DNA from: Nocardiopsis suaedae
GTDB lineage: Bacteria > Actinomycetota > Actinomycetes > Streptosporangiales > Streptosporangiaceae
Assembly: GCF_027706745.1 (NCBI RefSeq)
Contig: NZ_JAQFWP010000018.1
Location: 34,128-98,127, forward strand
Length of the DNA: 64,000 nucleotides
Direction: 5' to 3'
Shown here one piece after another: positions 41,761 through 50,265 of the stretch. The position numbers and the translations under genes are program-made. The notes beneath the pieces were generated by a model. That model was not told where the DNA came from, did no database searches, and saw only the letters and a list, made by a program, of their open reading frames with translations. Positions within the stretch are counted from its first letter, which is position 1; each line of letters starts with the position of its first letter.

Positions 41761-42978
41761 ATGACCTCCGTGCACGGGTTTCCGGACCTCCTCTCCCCGG
41801 AATTCGCCGAAGACCCCTACCCGGCCTACCGCGCCATGCTGGACGAGGCCCCCCTCTACTGGCACGAAGCCACCCAGAGCCACATCGTCTCCCGCTACGA
41901 GGACGTCTCCCGGGCCTTCAAGGACCCCGTCTTCACCACCGAGAACTACGGCTGGCAGCTCGAGCCGGTGCACGGGCGCACCATTCTGCAGATGAGCGGG
42001 CGCGAGCACGCCGTCCGGCGCGCGCTGGTGGCCCCCGCCTTCCGCGGCAAGGAACTGGAGGAGCGGTTCCGGCCGGTCATCGAGCGCAACTCCGCCGAGC
42101 TGGTCGACCGGTTCCGCCACAAAGGCGAGGCGGACCTGGTGAAGGACTTCGCCCGCCGCTTCCCCATCAATGTGATCGTCGACATGCTCGGCCTGGACCG
42201 CGCCGACCACGACCGCTTCCAGGGCTGGTACTCCTCGATCATCGCGTTCCTGAGCAACCTGGCCCAGGATCCGGACATCGCCGCAGACGGGATCCGGACG
42301 CGCGACGAGCTGGCGGCGTACATGATCCCGATCATCCGCGAGCGCCGCGACGCCCCCGGCGACGACCTGCTCTCCCAGCTGTGCACCGCCGAGGTGGACG
42401 GCACCGTGATGAGCGACGAGGACATCAAGGCCTTCGTCAGCCTCCTGCTGGCCGCCGGCGGGGAGACCACCGACAAGGCCATCGCCGCCGTCTTCCGCAA
42501 CCTGATGGCCCACCCCGAGCAGATGGAGGCGGTGCGCGCCGACCGGTCGCTGGTCACCCGCGCCTTCGCCGAGACCCTGCGCCACACCCCGCCGGTGCAC
42601 ATGATCATGCGCCAGCCCGCCGAGGACGTGGAGCTGAGCACCGGCACCGTGCCCGCGGGCTCCACCCTCACCTGCCTGATCGGCGCGGCCAACCGGGACC
42701 CGCGGCGCTTCGCCGACCCCGACCGCTTCGACATCTTCCGCGATGACCTGCCCACCGAGACGGCGTTCTCGGCCGCCGCCCACCACCTGTCCTTCGCGCT
42801 GGGCCGCCACTTCTGCGTGGGCGCCCTGCTGGCCAAGTCGGAGGTGGAGGTCGGCGTGAACGACCTCCTGGACGCGATGCCCGACGTCCGGGTCGCCGAC
42901 GGCCACGAGCCGAAGGAGGAGGGCCTGTTCACCCGCGGGCCGCTCACCCTGCCGGTGGTCTTCACCCCGGCGGGCTGA
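41761..42978 (+). CDS. Cytochrome P450
   Basis: 405 residues, class I bacterial P450. I-helix LLLAAGGETTDKAIAA (oxygen-activating Thr), ExxR motif ETLR in FAETLRHTPPVHMI, and the haem loop FALGRHFCVGALLAKSE with the ligand Cys near 357. Other conserved parts (DPYPAYRAML, HAVRRALVAPAFRG) are normal. The substrate is unknown; convergent location with a conservon P450 recalls S. coelicolor conservons, which carry paired P450 genes. GAAGGAG precedes the ATG at 41761. Needs ferredoxin partners that are not adjacent. Confidence 0.88.
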   Translation: MTSVHGFPDLLSPEFAEDPYPAYRAMLDEAPLYWHEATQSHIVSRYEDVSRAFKDPVFTTENYGWQLEPVHGRTILQMSGREHAVRRALVAPAFRGKELEERFRPVIERNSAELVDRFRHKGEADLVKDFARRFPINVIVDMLGLDRADHDRFQGWYSSIIAFLSNLAQDPDIAADGIRTRDELAAYMIPIIRERRDAPGDDLLSQLCTAEVDGTVMSDEDIKAFVSLLLAAGGETTDKAIAAVFRNLMAHPEQMEAVRADRSLVTRAFAETLRHTPPVHMIMRQPAEDVELSTGTVPAGSTLTCLIGAANRDPRRFADPDRFDIFRDDLPTETAFSAAAHHLSFALGRHFCVGALLAKSEVEVGVNDLLDAMPDVRVADGHEPKEEGLFTRGPLTLPVVFTPAG

Positions 42979-42980
42979 GC

Positions 42981-43029
42981 GCGCGGGGACCGGCGCGCCC
43001 GGCGGCGGCCGGACGCGCCGGTCCCGCGC
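42981..43029. terminator. Bidirectional terminator between convergent P450 genes
   Basis: Arms 42981-42997 and 43014-43029 are complementary (GCGCGGGG-ACCGGCGCG type, one bulged G) around a 16-base loop, exactly filling the gap between the two stop codons. Confidence 0.7.
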
Positions 43030-44273
43030 TAGCGCCCCGAGACGTAGGCGGGGGTGAACCGCACCGGCAGGCTCTCCAGGCCCCGCATCCACACCGACGG
43101 CCGCCACGCCAGCGACTCCGCCGGGACCGCCAGCTCGGTGTCGGGCAGCCGGTCCAGCAGCACCTCCACGGTGCTGCGGGCGATCACCTCGGCCACCTCC
43201 GGCGCCGGGTACGGGCACCCGTGCTCGCCGTGCCCGAACGACATGTGCGCCCGGTTGCCCTGCAGGTCCACGTCGGGCCCCAGACTCCCGTTGGGGTCGG
43301 CGTTGGCCGCCGCCAGCCCCAGCACCAGCAGGTCCCCGGCGCGGATCCGGCGCCCGCCCAGCCGGGTGTCGCGGGCGGCGAACCGCCCGATGAAGTTCTG
43401 GGTGGGCGTGTCGTGCCAGAGCACCTCGTTCAGCGCCTGCCCCACGCTGGCCCGGCCGCCCGTCAGCGTCATCTCGAAACGCGGGTCGGTCAGCATCAGC
43501 CGCAGCGTGTTGCCGATCCAGTTGGCCGTGGGCTGCTGCGCGGCCGCGGTCACCACCAGCAGGTCGAGCACGATCTCGTCGTCGGACAGCCCCGCCGGGT
43601 GCTCCAGCAGCACCGAGGGCACGTCCATCCCGGGCTCGGCCCGCTTGCGCTCCACCAGCCGGGCCATGGCCTCCTGCACCCGCGCGTACGCGGGCATCGC
43701 CTCGGGTCCCACGTCCAGCGACAGCGCCACGTCCCGCACCAGGTCGGGCGTCTCGGACTCGGGCATGCCGAACATCCCGGCCACCGCCGCGATCGGGATG
43801 CGCTGGGCGAACTGGGAGATCAGCTCGGCCTGGCCGCTCCCGGCGAACTCGTCCACCAGGCGGTCGGCGATCTGCTCGCACGAGCGCTGCAGGTCGAACT
43901 GGTCCACGTCGGACAGCGCGTCGCCGATGGCCCCAGCACGGCGGCGGTGCTCGCCGCCCTCGGTGAACATCACCGACGGGTTGTGCACCACGTACGGCAT
44001 CAGCGGCCAGTCGTCGGGCACCTCCTCCCACTGGTTCCACCGGCGGGTGTCCCGGGCGAACAGCTCGGAGTCCTCGGTGACCTGGTGCACCTCCCGGTAC
44101 CCCAGGACCAGCCAGGCGGGCAGGTCGCCGTCGAGCAGGATCGGCACGACCGGGCCGTGGTCCCGCCGCATCTGGGCGTACATGGCGGTGGCGTCCCGCT
44201 GGAAGCGCTCCCCGTAGAAGGGCACGCGCTCATCGGCGGCGGGCGGGTCGGTCGGTGAGAAGGGTGCGGTCAC
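43029..44273 (-). CDS. Conservon cytochrome P450, CYP157-like (no ExxR)
   Basis: 414 residues. The haem loop MSFGHGEHGCPYPAPEVAEV is intact with the ligand Cys, but the K-helix position that should read ExxR reads NEVLWHDTPTQNF, that is E-x-x-W. The I-helix segment is LLVVTAAAQQPTANWIG, lacking the usual acidic/alcohol pair. The same loss of ExxR is known for CYP157-type P450s of S. coelicolor conservons. Its start overlaps the upstream GTPase gene by 4 bases, so it is the fifth gene of the conservon (cvnE position). It may be a haem protein with an unusual or lost monooxygenase activity. Confidence 0.87.
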   Translation of the reverse strand: MTAPFSPTDPPAADERVPFYGERFQRDATAMYAQMRRDHGPVVPILLDGDLPAWLVLGYREVHQVTEDSELFARDTRRWNQWEEVPDDWPLMPYVVHNPSVMFTEGGEHRRRAGAIGDALSDVDQFDLQRSCEQIADRLVDEFAGSGQAELISQFAQRIPIAAVAGMFGMPESETPDLVRDVALSLDVGPEAMPAYARVQEAMARLVERKRAEPGMDVPSVLLEHPAGLSDDEIVLDLLVVTAAAQQPTANWIGNTLRLMLTDPRFEMTLTGGRASVGQALNEVLWHDTPTQNFIGRFAARDTRLGGRRIRAGDLLVLGLAAANADPNGSLGPDVDLQGNRAHMSFGHGEHGCPYPAPEVAEVIARSTVEVLLDRLPDTELAVPAESLAWRPSVWMRGLESLPVRFTPAYVSGR

Positions 44274-44893
44274 GATGCGGTCTCCCGGGCGGACGGGGCG
44301 GAGGACAGCGCGTACAGGTGGTCGACCAGCGAGAGCAGCACCTGCTTGGACGACTCGCGGTCACGGGCGTCGCACTCCACGACCGGCACCGAATCGGGCA
44401 GGTCGAGGGCCTCGCGCAGCTCCTCCAGGGTGTGCGCGACCGGCTCGAACCGGTTGCGGGCGACGATGAACGGGATGCCGTGGTGCTCCAGCCGGTCCAC
44501 GGCGTACCAGGAGTCCTCGACCCGGTGCGCGTCGACCAGCACCACCACGCCCAGCGTGCCGGAGAAGAGCTGGTCCCACAGGAACCAGAAGCGCTTCTGG
44601 CCCGGCGCGCCGAACAGGTAGAGCACCAGCTCCTCGTCCAGGCTGATCCGGCCGAAGTCGAAGGCGATGGTGGTGGTCGTCTTGCCGCCGGCGCCCGCGG
44701 TGTCGTCCACGCCGACGCCCGCCTGCGTCATCACCTCCTCGGTGCTGAGCGGGCGGATCTCGCTGACGGCGCGGACCATGGTGGTCTTGCCGACACCGAA
44801 GCCGCCCACGACGACGATCTTCACCCCGTCGGAGGCGGTGGACCGCAGCGGCGGGCGTGCGGCGGCCCCGGGGTCAGAGGTTGCTGAGTCCAA
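44270..44893 (-). CDS. Conservon GTPase, CvnD-like
   Basis: 207 residues of the conservon small GTP-binding group. P-loop VVVGGFGVGKTTMVRAVSEI near residue 25, a switch-like region LYLFGAPGQKRFWFLW (G-x-P-G-Q at the DxxG position) and ARNRF where other GTPases have NKxD. It probably acts as a G-protein switch with the CvnB/CvnC proteins. Its gene overlaps the DUF742 gene by 20 bases and the P450 by 4 bases, so the operon is translationally coupled. Confidence 0.88.
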   Translation of the reverse strand: MDSATSDPGAAARPPLRSTASDGVKIVVVGGFGVGKTTMVRAVSEIRPLSTEEVMTQAGVGVDDTAGAGGKTTTTIAFDFGRISLDEELVLYLFGAPGQKRFWFLWDQLFSGTLGVVVLVDAHRVEDSWYAVDRLEHHGIPFIVARNRFEPVAHTLEELREALDLPDSVPVVECDARDRESSKQVLLSLVDHLYALSSAPSARETAS

Positions 44894-45233
44894 CGAGCAC
44901 CTTCCTCAGGAAGTCCGGGTCGTGAAGCCGCGCCCCGGCCGTGGCCGAGGAGGGGTGGCGGGCCGAGACCATGCCCCGGTCCAGCAGGTCGGCCAGGAGG
45001 ATCTTGACCACGCTGACCGGCAGCGCCAGGTCGGCGGAGAGCTCCACCACCGACGTCGGGCGGCGGGCGATGCGCAGGATGCGGGCGTGCTCGGACTGCA
45101 TGCCGGGGGCCGCGTCGGATTCGCTCACCACGAGGGTGACCAGGTCCAGGCCGGTGTCCTCGGCGCGGCTGCGCCCGCCGGTGACGGTGTACAGCCGGTC
45201 CGGGTCCTCCCCGTCGAGCGCGTGCGGGCTCAT
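44874..45233 (-). CDS. DUF742 protein, CvnC-like
   Basis: 119 residues. DUF742 winged-helix-like domain: RLYTVTGGRSRAEDTGLDLVTLVV, SVVELSADLALPVSVVKILLADLL and the terminal LHDPDFLRKVLVGLSNL. In conservons it interacts with the sensor kinase/GTPase module; the exact role is not settled. Start ATG 45233, overlapping the roadblock gene by 4 bases. Confidence 0.88.
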   Translation of the reverse strand: MSPHALDGEDPDRLYTVTGGRSRAEDTGLDLVTLVVSESDAAPGMQSEHARILRIARRPTSVVELSADLALPVSVVKILLADLLDRGMVSARHPSSATAGARLHDPDFLRKVLVGLSNL

Positions 45234-45649
45234 ACCGCCGGGCCGCCGGAGGCGGCGTGCCGGGGCGGAGCGGTGAGGAAGGCGCCGATCTGCTCGACGA
45301 TCTCCTCCAGGTTGTGCCCGATCAGCCCGCTGTCGGCGTCCTCGGCGGCGATCAGCGCCACGTGCGCGCCGGGCCCGGCCTCGACGATGAACAGGATGCC
45401 GCCGTGGAACTCGGTCATCGAGCTGCGCACCCCGCCGGTCCCGTCCCCGAACTCGGCGGAGGCGCCCCCGGCCAGCGCCTGGACCCCGGCGGCGATGGCG
45501 GCGAGCTGGTCGGCCTTGTCGGCGGTGAGCCCCGGGGTGTGGCAGAGCTTGAGGCCGTCGCGGGAGAGCACCAGCGCGTGCCGGGCGCCGGGGGTCTCCC
45601 CGACGAGCCTCTCCAGCGTCCATTCGAGGGAGGAATCGGTGGCGTCCAT
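45230..45649 (-). CDS. Roadblock/LC7 protein, CvnB-like
   Basis: 139 residues of the Roadblock/LC7 fold: RLVGETPGARHALVLSRDGL at the N-terminus, ADQLAAIAAGVQALAGGASAEF and ILFIVEAGPGAHVALIAAEDADSGLIGHNLEEIVEQIG. In conservons this protein is a putative GTPase-activating partner for CvnD. GGAGTGAGCG precedes the ATG at 45649. Upstream lies the MITE-like element and then cvnA; in other genomes cvnA and cvnB are normally close neighbours. Confidence 0.88.
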   Translation of the reverse strand: MDATDSSLEWTLERLVGETPGARHALVLSRDGLKLCHTPGLTADKADQLAAIAAGVQALAGGASAEFGDGTGGVRSSMTEFHGGILFIVEAGPGAHVALIAAEDADSGLIGHNLEEIVEQIGAFLTAPPRHAASGGPAV

Positions 45650-45815
45650 GCGCTCACTCCTATCTGTCGTCCGGTCGGGCGGGGGCGGCGGTGCGGGGGC
45701 GGGGTTCCTCGTGCCGTCCCGGATCCTCCCGCGCCGTGCCGGGAGGCGGCCGTCGGGGGGGGGCGGGGCGGTTCCCGGTCGGCCGTGGGGCGGACGGCGT
45801 CCGAGGAGGGGCGCC

Positions 45816-45995
45816 TAGGGGGTGTTGTGTGGATCACGACCTACTGCGCGACGCCCGGGCACGCCCCTCGCTGCGTCCTCATCGGTCGACAGCGCACCCA
45901 GGCTGACTCCCCTGCTTTTCGGGAAACACAGCGTTCTCGCGATGAACGCACCTGGACGCCGCTCGCTACGGCCATGATCCACACAACACCCCCTA
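45816..45995. mobile_element. MITE-like element with perfect 21-bp terminal inverted repeats
   Basis: Positions 45816-45836 (beginning TAGGGGGTGTTGTGTGG) and 45975-45995 are exact inverted copies of 21 bases. The 180-bp unit holds no ORF and sits between cvnA and cvnB. The outer TA on each side could be a 2-bp target duplication, as made by IS630- or some IS5-family transposases. The cvnA stop codon TAG (45993-45995) is the outermost triplet of the right end. A decayed relative lies at 31913-31996. Confidence 0.75.
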
Positions 45996-47690
45996 ACCGC
46001 CCCTTTCGGCGTCCTCGTCCTTTCGGGGGGTGGAGGGGCGCAGCGGAAGGGGGCCGGTGTCGCCGCTCCGGTGGTTGCGGGGGCGGCTCTGCTGGAAGGC
46101 GCCGAAGCGGCTGCCCAGCCCGGCGCGCGGCTCCCGGCCGCCGTCGGAGGCGGGGAGCGCTGGGGTGGGGGCCGCCGGGGCGCTGCGGGAGCCCGCAGAG
46201 ATGTCGGGGTCCGAGCGCAGGCTGTCGCCCCGGGGCCGCTTCGGCAGCGGACGCTTGGGGGCGGCGCCCGGCGCGGGGCCCGTACCGGTGTCCCCGGCGG
46301 GTGCGGCGGGGTGCGGCTCGGCGGGCTCCGGGGCCGGGGCCGGGGCGATCGGCTCCGGAGCAGCCGGTTCCGGAGCGGTCGGCTCCGGCGCGGTCCCGAC
46401 GGGCGCGTCGGCAGGAGGGGCGGCGGGCGCGTCGGTGGGGGCATCGGCGGGGGCGGCTCGCAGGGGGCGGACGTCCGGCGCGGCCTGCCCCGGGGCGGGG
46501 GAGCCGTTGCGCACCGGGGCCGGAAGCGGGTCCTCCCGGGCGGAGGTGAGCAGGTGGTTGGGCAGGCGCAGCACCACGCCCACGCCGCCGCGCGAGGACG
46601 GGCGGAAGAAGACGTTCATCCGGTGCTTGCGGGCGAGCTGGCCCACCACGGCCAGGCCCAGGCGTGAGCCCGACAGGCGGGTCAGGTCGAGCGGCTCGGT
46701 GCGGGAGACCGCCAGCTCGGCGCGGGTGAGCGCCTGCGGCCGCATGCCCAGGCCGGCGTCCTCGACGGTGAACACCGCGCCGTTGTTCAGGTCCTCGACG
46801 TAGACGTGCACCTCCTCGGTGGGGGCCGAGAAGCGGGTGCCGTTGTCCATGAGCTCGGCCAGGGCGTGCATGACGTCCTCGGCGGCGTACCCGGCGACGG
46901 CCGAGCGGCTGCTGGAGTGCAGCCGCACGCGGCGGTAGGCGCTGATCCGGCCCATGGCGCCGCGCAGGATGCTCTCCATGCGGATCGGCTTGGTCCACCG
47001 GCGGCCGGTGCGGGCGCCGGTCAGGACGGCGATGCTGTCGGCGACCCGGCCCACCTGGGAGGTGTTGTGGTCGACGCGCATCAGGTCGCCGAGCATGTCG
47101 GGGTCGCAGCGGTCCTGCATGTCGCGCAGCTCGGCGAGGGTGCGGGTGCTCATCGCCTGCACCCGGCCGGCGGCGTTGGCGCAGGCGGCCAGGGCGGCCG
47201 CGCGGCGGCGCTCGCCCACCGCGATCTCGCGGACCAGCAGTTCGAGGAGGCGGCGGTGGTCCTCGTCGCCGGGGGCCGGGGTCTCGGACAGCACGGGGGG
47301 GGCGGTGGCGCCGTCGCGGAGGCGGGCCACGGCGCCCGGAAGCACCCGGGAGGCCAGGTCGTCCAGGTCCCGGCGGCCGGATTCGACGCGCTCCAGGGCG
47401 GCGTCCCGCTCCTCGCGGGCGGCGCGCAGCTCCCGCTGGGCCCGGTCGCGTTCGGCGGCGCCGCGCTCGGCGGCGTCGGCGAACCGCACCGCCAGGTGGC
47501 AGGCGGTGGCCGCGAAGGCCGTGGTGGCCAGGGCGGCCACCAGGAACAGGAAGCGCCCCTCGGGGACGGCGAAGCCGACGGCGCCCCAGAGGACGGCGCC
47601 GCCGATGGCTGCGGCCGCCGCGGCGGCGGGGGCGCGCCAGCGGCCAGGGCCGGGGCCGCCCGGGGCGGGGTCGGGCGTCCGATCCGACAT
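45993..47690 (-). CDS. Conservon sensor histidine kinase, CvnA-like
   Basis: 565 residues. Two adjacent membrane helices (about 20-60) with almost no external loop, a coiled-coil segment (about 70-105), a dimerisation region with VDHNTSQVGRVADSIAVL and an HATPase domain (ELMDNGTRFSAPTEEVHVYVED, FTVEDAGLGM, GSRLGLAVVGQLARKH). Residues 395-565 are an unstructured Pro/Ala/Glu-rich tail. The stop codon TAG is contributed by the end of the MITE-like element, so the original C-terminus may have differed. Start ATG 47690; first gene of the conservon on the minus strand. Confidence 0.85.
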   Translation of the reverse strand: MSDRTPDPAPGGPGPGRWRAPAAAAAAAIGGAVLWGAVGFAVPEGRFLFLVAALATTAFAATACHLAVRFADAAERGAAERDRAQRELRAAREERDAALERVESGRRDLDDLASRVLPGAVARLRDGATAPPVLSETPAPGDEDHRRLLELLVREIAVGERRRAAALAACANAAGRVQAMSTRTLAELRDMQDRCDPDMLGDLMRVDHNTSQVGRVADSIAVLTGARTGRRWTKPIRMESILRGAMGRISAYRRVRLHSSSRSAVAGYAAEDVMHALAELMDNGTRFSAPTEEVHVYVEDLNNGAVFTVEDAGLGMRPQALTRAELAVSRTEPLDLTRLSGSRLGLAVVGQLARKHRMNVFFRPSSRGGVGVVLRLPNHLLTSAREDPLPAPVRNGSPAPGQAAPDVRPLRAAPADAPTDAPAAPPADAPVGTAPEPTAPEPAAPEPIAPAPAPEPAEPHPAAPAGDTGTGPAPGAAPKRPLPKRPRGDSLRSDPDISAGSRSAPAAPTPALPASDGGREPRAGLGSRFGAFQQSRPRNHRSGDTGPLPLRPSTPRKDEDAERGG

Positions 47691-48149
47691 CGATCACCTT
47701 CCACATGTCGCCGCGCGCGCGGCAGGGCGAGGCGTGCCGGACCGGTGGGGGCGGGTCCGGGCGGCGGGGCCCTGCGCTGCGTATTCTTCGCGGCCGCAGA
47801 CCATCGATCCGATAGGTGTGCGGCACACGGGCATGCTGATTCGGCATTTACCGGGCTTGTTCGCCGGTGACGCGGTGAGCATCCTATTACCCGATCCCCG
47901 CGGTTGGGGACAGGGCGAGCAGATCCCGCGGTGTGAGTGATGACCGTCCCGAACGGGAGGAAAAGGGAATCGAGGAGATTCCCGTCCGAGGGCGCTCGGC
48001 GCGCTGCGAAGAGGGCGGCGACGAGGACAGGTGGGCGGCCCTCGCGGCAGCGTTGTCGGCTTCCAGGTGTGCGCGCGGTCACCGGAGGGCGCGACGGCGT
48101 GGGCGGAGCGGTTCCCCGGGGGCGGCTACCCGTCCGGCGGGCCTCCCGG

Positions 48150-48213
48150 CGATGATCTCGACGAGAGTGCTGTCATTCCGGCGGTCTTGACAGCACCCTC
48201 GTCGAGATCATCG
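48150..48213. repeat. Long palindrome related to the hairpin repeat family
   Basis: Arms 48150-48175 and 48188-48213 pair over 26 bases with one mismatch, 12-base loop. The outer CGATGATCTCG matches the outer sequence of the hairpin repeat at 53163, but the inner arm and loop differ (CGACGAGAGTGCTGTCA). Confidence 0.75.
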
Positions 48214-48233
48214 CGGAGAGGGTCGACCGGGTG

Positions 48234-48540
48234 GCATATACCGGGCATACCGGGCGCGCGAACGCCGGGTCGGGCATCCAGGGTGCAGAAAAGTGCACAC
48301 GGGGCGCACGAGAGTGGTCGAAGATGCACACTCGTTGCCCCGGGGCCCTCCGAGGCGTCCGGTAGCGGGAATCGGGCCAGGTGTGCCTGGGGTGTCCGCT
48401 TTCCGGTCCCATTCGAGGCTCCGCAGGCGCCCCCGGGCGGCGGAGGTGGCGCTTCCACCGCATGATCCCCTCCGGGGCGGTCCTTCCGCAGCGCTGGATG
48501 GCCGATCCGGTGTTCGGTGCCCGGTATGCCCGCTATGCGC
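48234..48540. repeat. Imperfect 57-bp inverted repeat pair around a 190-bp core
   Basis: 48234-48290 and the reverse complement of 48484-48540 align over about 57 bases at roughly 80% by eye; both contain CGGGCATACCGGGC and, 20 bases further, CATCCAG. The core shows no coding signal. It might be a decayed mobile element or an inverted duplication; no transposase is present. Confidence 0.5.
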
Positions 48541-48944
48541 TGCGCGTGGACGGGTGGCGTCCGTGAGCGGGGTACCTGCTGTGCCGCCTACCCGGACCGT
48601 GTGGGCCTGCCGCCCGGCAAGCAGGGCCGGGGAACCGCCCCTCTTTCTCCGTCGCAGCCGAACACAGTGACCGCGCACACGCCTGTCGCCCGACAACGCC
48701 GCAGCGCGGATCTCCCCCTTTTTTTCGTCGTTGCCTTCCCCAGGAACGGTGTGCGGGTGCGGCCGCCGATTCCGCAGGTCGGCCGGTATTAGCGGGGAAA
48801 ATGGTGGGTGAAATGCCAGAGGCGGGAGCGCATTCGCGCAACGCTCTTCGCGATCGGCCCGACGGCGCCGGTAGGGAAACCCCTACCCCCATCGCATCCC
48901 TGGTCGTAGTGCCCGTCCGGTGCTCCGCTCGGTTGAGTGGGCCC

Positions 48945-49334
48945 ATGCGCACACTCCTTCGCCGAACCGGCGCCGCGGCGGCGGTGACGGTCGCCGCCGC
49001 CGTGCTCGCCTCCGGTTGCAGCCTTCCGGACGCCACCGAGGCCGAGCCCGAGACCACGACCTTCCCCTTCGACGGGGACGTCCTCGACGTCCAGGCGGAC
49101 GGCACGCCCACCGACCTCGTCGCGGCCGACCGCGGCGACGTCGAGGTCACCCGCTGGATCGACACCCGGGGCGACCCCGACGTCACCTCCGCCTGGTCGC
49201 TGGAGGACGGCACCCTGCGCCTGGACAACTCCTGCAGCGGCGTCTGCGTCTACGACGACCGCTTCCGCGTGGAGGTCCCCGAAGGGGTGCGGGTGCTCCG
49301 CGACGGCGAGCCGACCGACCTGAAAGGGGAGTGA
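48945..49334 (+). CDS. Small lipoprotein with DUF4097-like domain
   Basis: 129 residues. Lipoprotein signal MRTLLRRTGAAAAVTVAAAVLASGCSL with lipobox LASGC (Cys near 25). The mature part (DVLDVQADGTPTDLVAADRGDVEVTRW, LEDGTLRLDNSC, VYDDRFRVEVPEGVRV) has the short beta-strand repeats of DUF4097/adhesin-like right-handed helices. It ends 4 bases before the ABC ATPase gene, so it is probably cotranscribed with that exporter, and may present or sense a substrate outside the membrane. Start ATG 48945. Confidence 0.7.
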   Translation: MRTLLRRTGAAAAVTVAAAVLASGCSLPDATEAEPETTTFPFDGDVLDVQADGTPTDLVAADRGDVEVTRWIDTRGDPDVTSAWSLEDGTLRLDNSCSGVCVYDDRFRVEVPEGVRVLRDGEPTDLKGE

Positions 49335-49338
49335 CCCC

Positions 49339-50265
49339 GTGCTCGACCTCATCGACATCACCAAGGTCTACCGGGGCGGCCACCGCGCGGTCGACGGGAT
49401 CAGCCTCGGCCTGCGCCCCGGCGTGCTCGGGCTGCTCGGCCCCAACGGCGCCGGGAAGAGCACCCTGATGCGGATCGCCGCCACCGCCGCCCGGCCCACC
49501 TCGGGCCGGGTGCTGCTGGACGGCGCCGACGCCTCCGCCCGCCCGCGCGCCCTCCGCCGCACCCTCGGGTACCTGCCGCAGGACTTCGGCTTCTACCCGA
49601 ACCTGACCGCCCGCGAATTCCTCTCCTACCTCGCCGCCGCCAAAGGGGTCGGTGCGCGCGCCGCGCGCGTGCGCATCGGCGAGCTGCTGGACCTGGTCGG
49701 GCTCGGGGCCGCCGCGGACCGGCGGCTGGGCGGCTACTCGGGCGGCATGCTGCGCCGGGTCGGGATCGCCCAGGCGCTGGTCAACGATCCGCGCGTGATC
49801 ATCCTCGACGAGCCCACCGCCGGTCTCGACCCCGAGGAGCGGGCGCGCCTGCACGCCCTGCTCAGCGACCTGGCGGCGGAGCGGGCGGTGGTGCTGTCCA
49901 CGCACATCGTTCCGGACGTGGAGGACATCGCCGCCGAGGTGGCGGTGGTCGCGGCCGGCCGCCTGGTCCTCCGGGGGCGCCCCGCCGACCTGGTCGCCGG
50001 TGCGGCCGGGCAGGTGTGGGAGGCCCTGGTCGACCCGGTGGCGCTGCCCTCGGTCGGCGCGCGCTTCCCCGTGGTCCGGTCGGTCCGCGACGGCGAGCTG
50101 GTGCGGGTGCGCCTGGTCGCGCCCGAGCGGCCGCTGTCCGACGCGGTCCCGCTCCAGGCCGGGCTGGAGGACGTCTACCGCGCCGCCGTCTCCGGCTCCG
50201 CATCCGCCTCTGGGCCCGCGCCCGCCGCCGCCCACCGAGCGCCCTCCCCGGGGGCGCCGCGATGA
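49339..50265 (+). CDS. ABC transporter ATP-binding protein
   Basis: 308 residues. Walker A GLLGPNGAGKSTLMRIAAT near 33, Q-loop YLPQDFGF, signature YSGGMLRRVGIAQAL, Walker B RVIILDEPTAGLDPEE, and switch His in VVLSTHIVPDVE. The C-terminal 80 residues are variable and end in an Ala/Pro-rich tail. It is the ATPase of an ABC-2-like exporter with the permease gene, which overlaps by 4 bases. Substrate unknown. Confidence 0.92.
   Translation: MLDLIDITKVYRGGHRAVDGISLGLRPGVLGLLGPNGAGKSTLMRIAATAARPTSGRVLLDGADASARPRALRRTLGYLPQDFGFYPNLTAREFLSYLAAAKGVGARAARVRIGELLDLVGLGAAADRRLGGYSGGMLRRVGIAQALVNDPRVIILDEPTAGLDPEERARLHALLSDLAAERAVVLSTHIVPDVEDIAAEVAVVAAGRLVLRGRPADLVAGAAGQVWEALVDPVALPSVGARFPVVRSVRDGELVRVRLVAPERPLSDAVPLQAGLEDVYRAAVSGSASASGPAPAAAHRAPSPGAPR

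Larger units (their letters stand above)
47691..48944. other. Long intergenic region with inverted repeats
   Basis: About 1.25 kb between the divergent cvnA and lipoprotein genes. It has lower GC islands at 47850-47900 and 48660-48790, a long palindrome at 48150-48213, an imperfect inverted repeat pair (48234-48290 and 48484-48540) and a T7 tract at 48719-48725. Frames in it have poor codon bias and no clear ribosome binding sites. I could not identify a gene or RNA here. Confidence 0.5.

Noticed and set aside
48719..48725. T7 tract that could mark a Rho-independent terminator
   Set aside because: No stable hairpin directly precedes it on either strand and no gene ends nearby.
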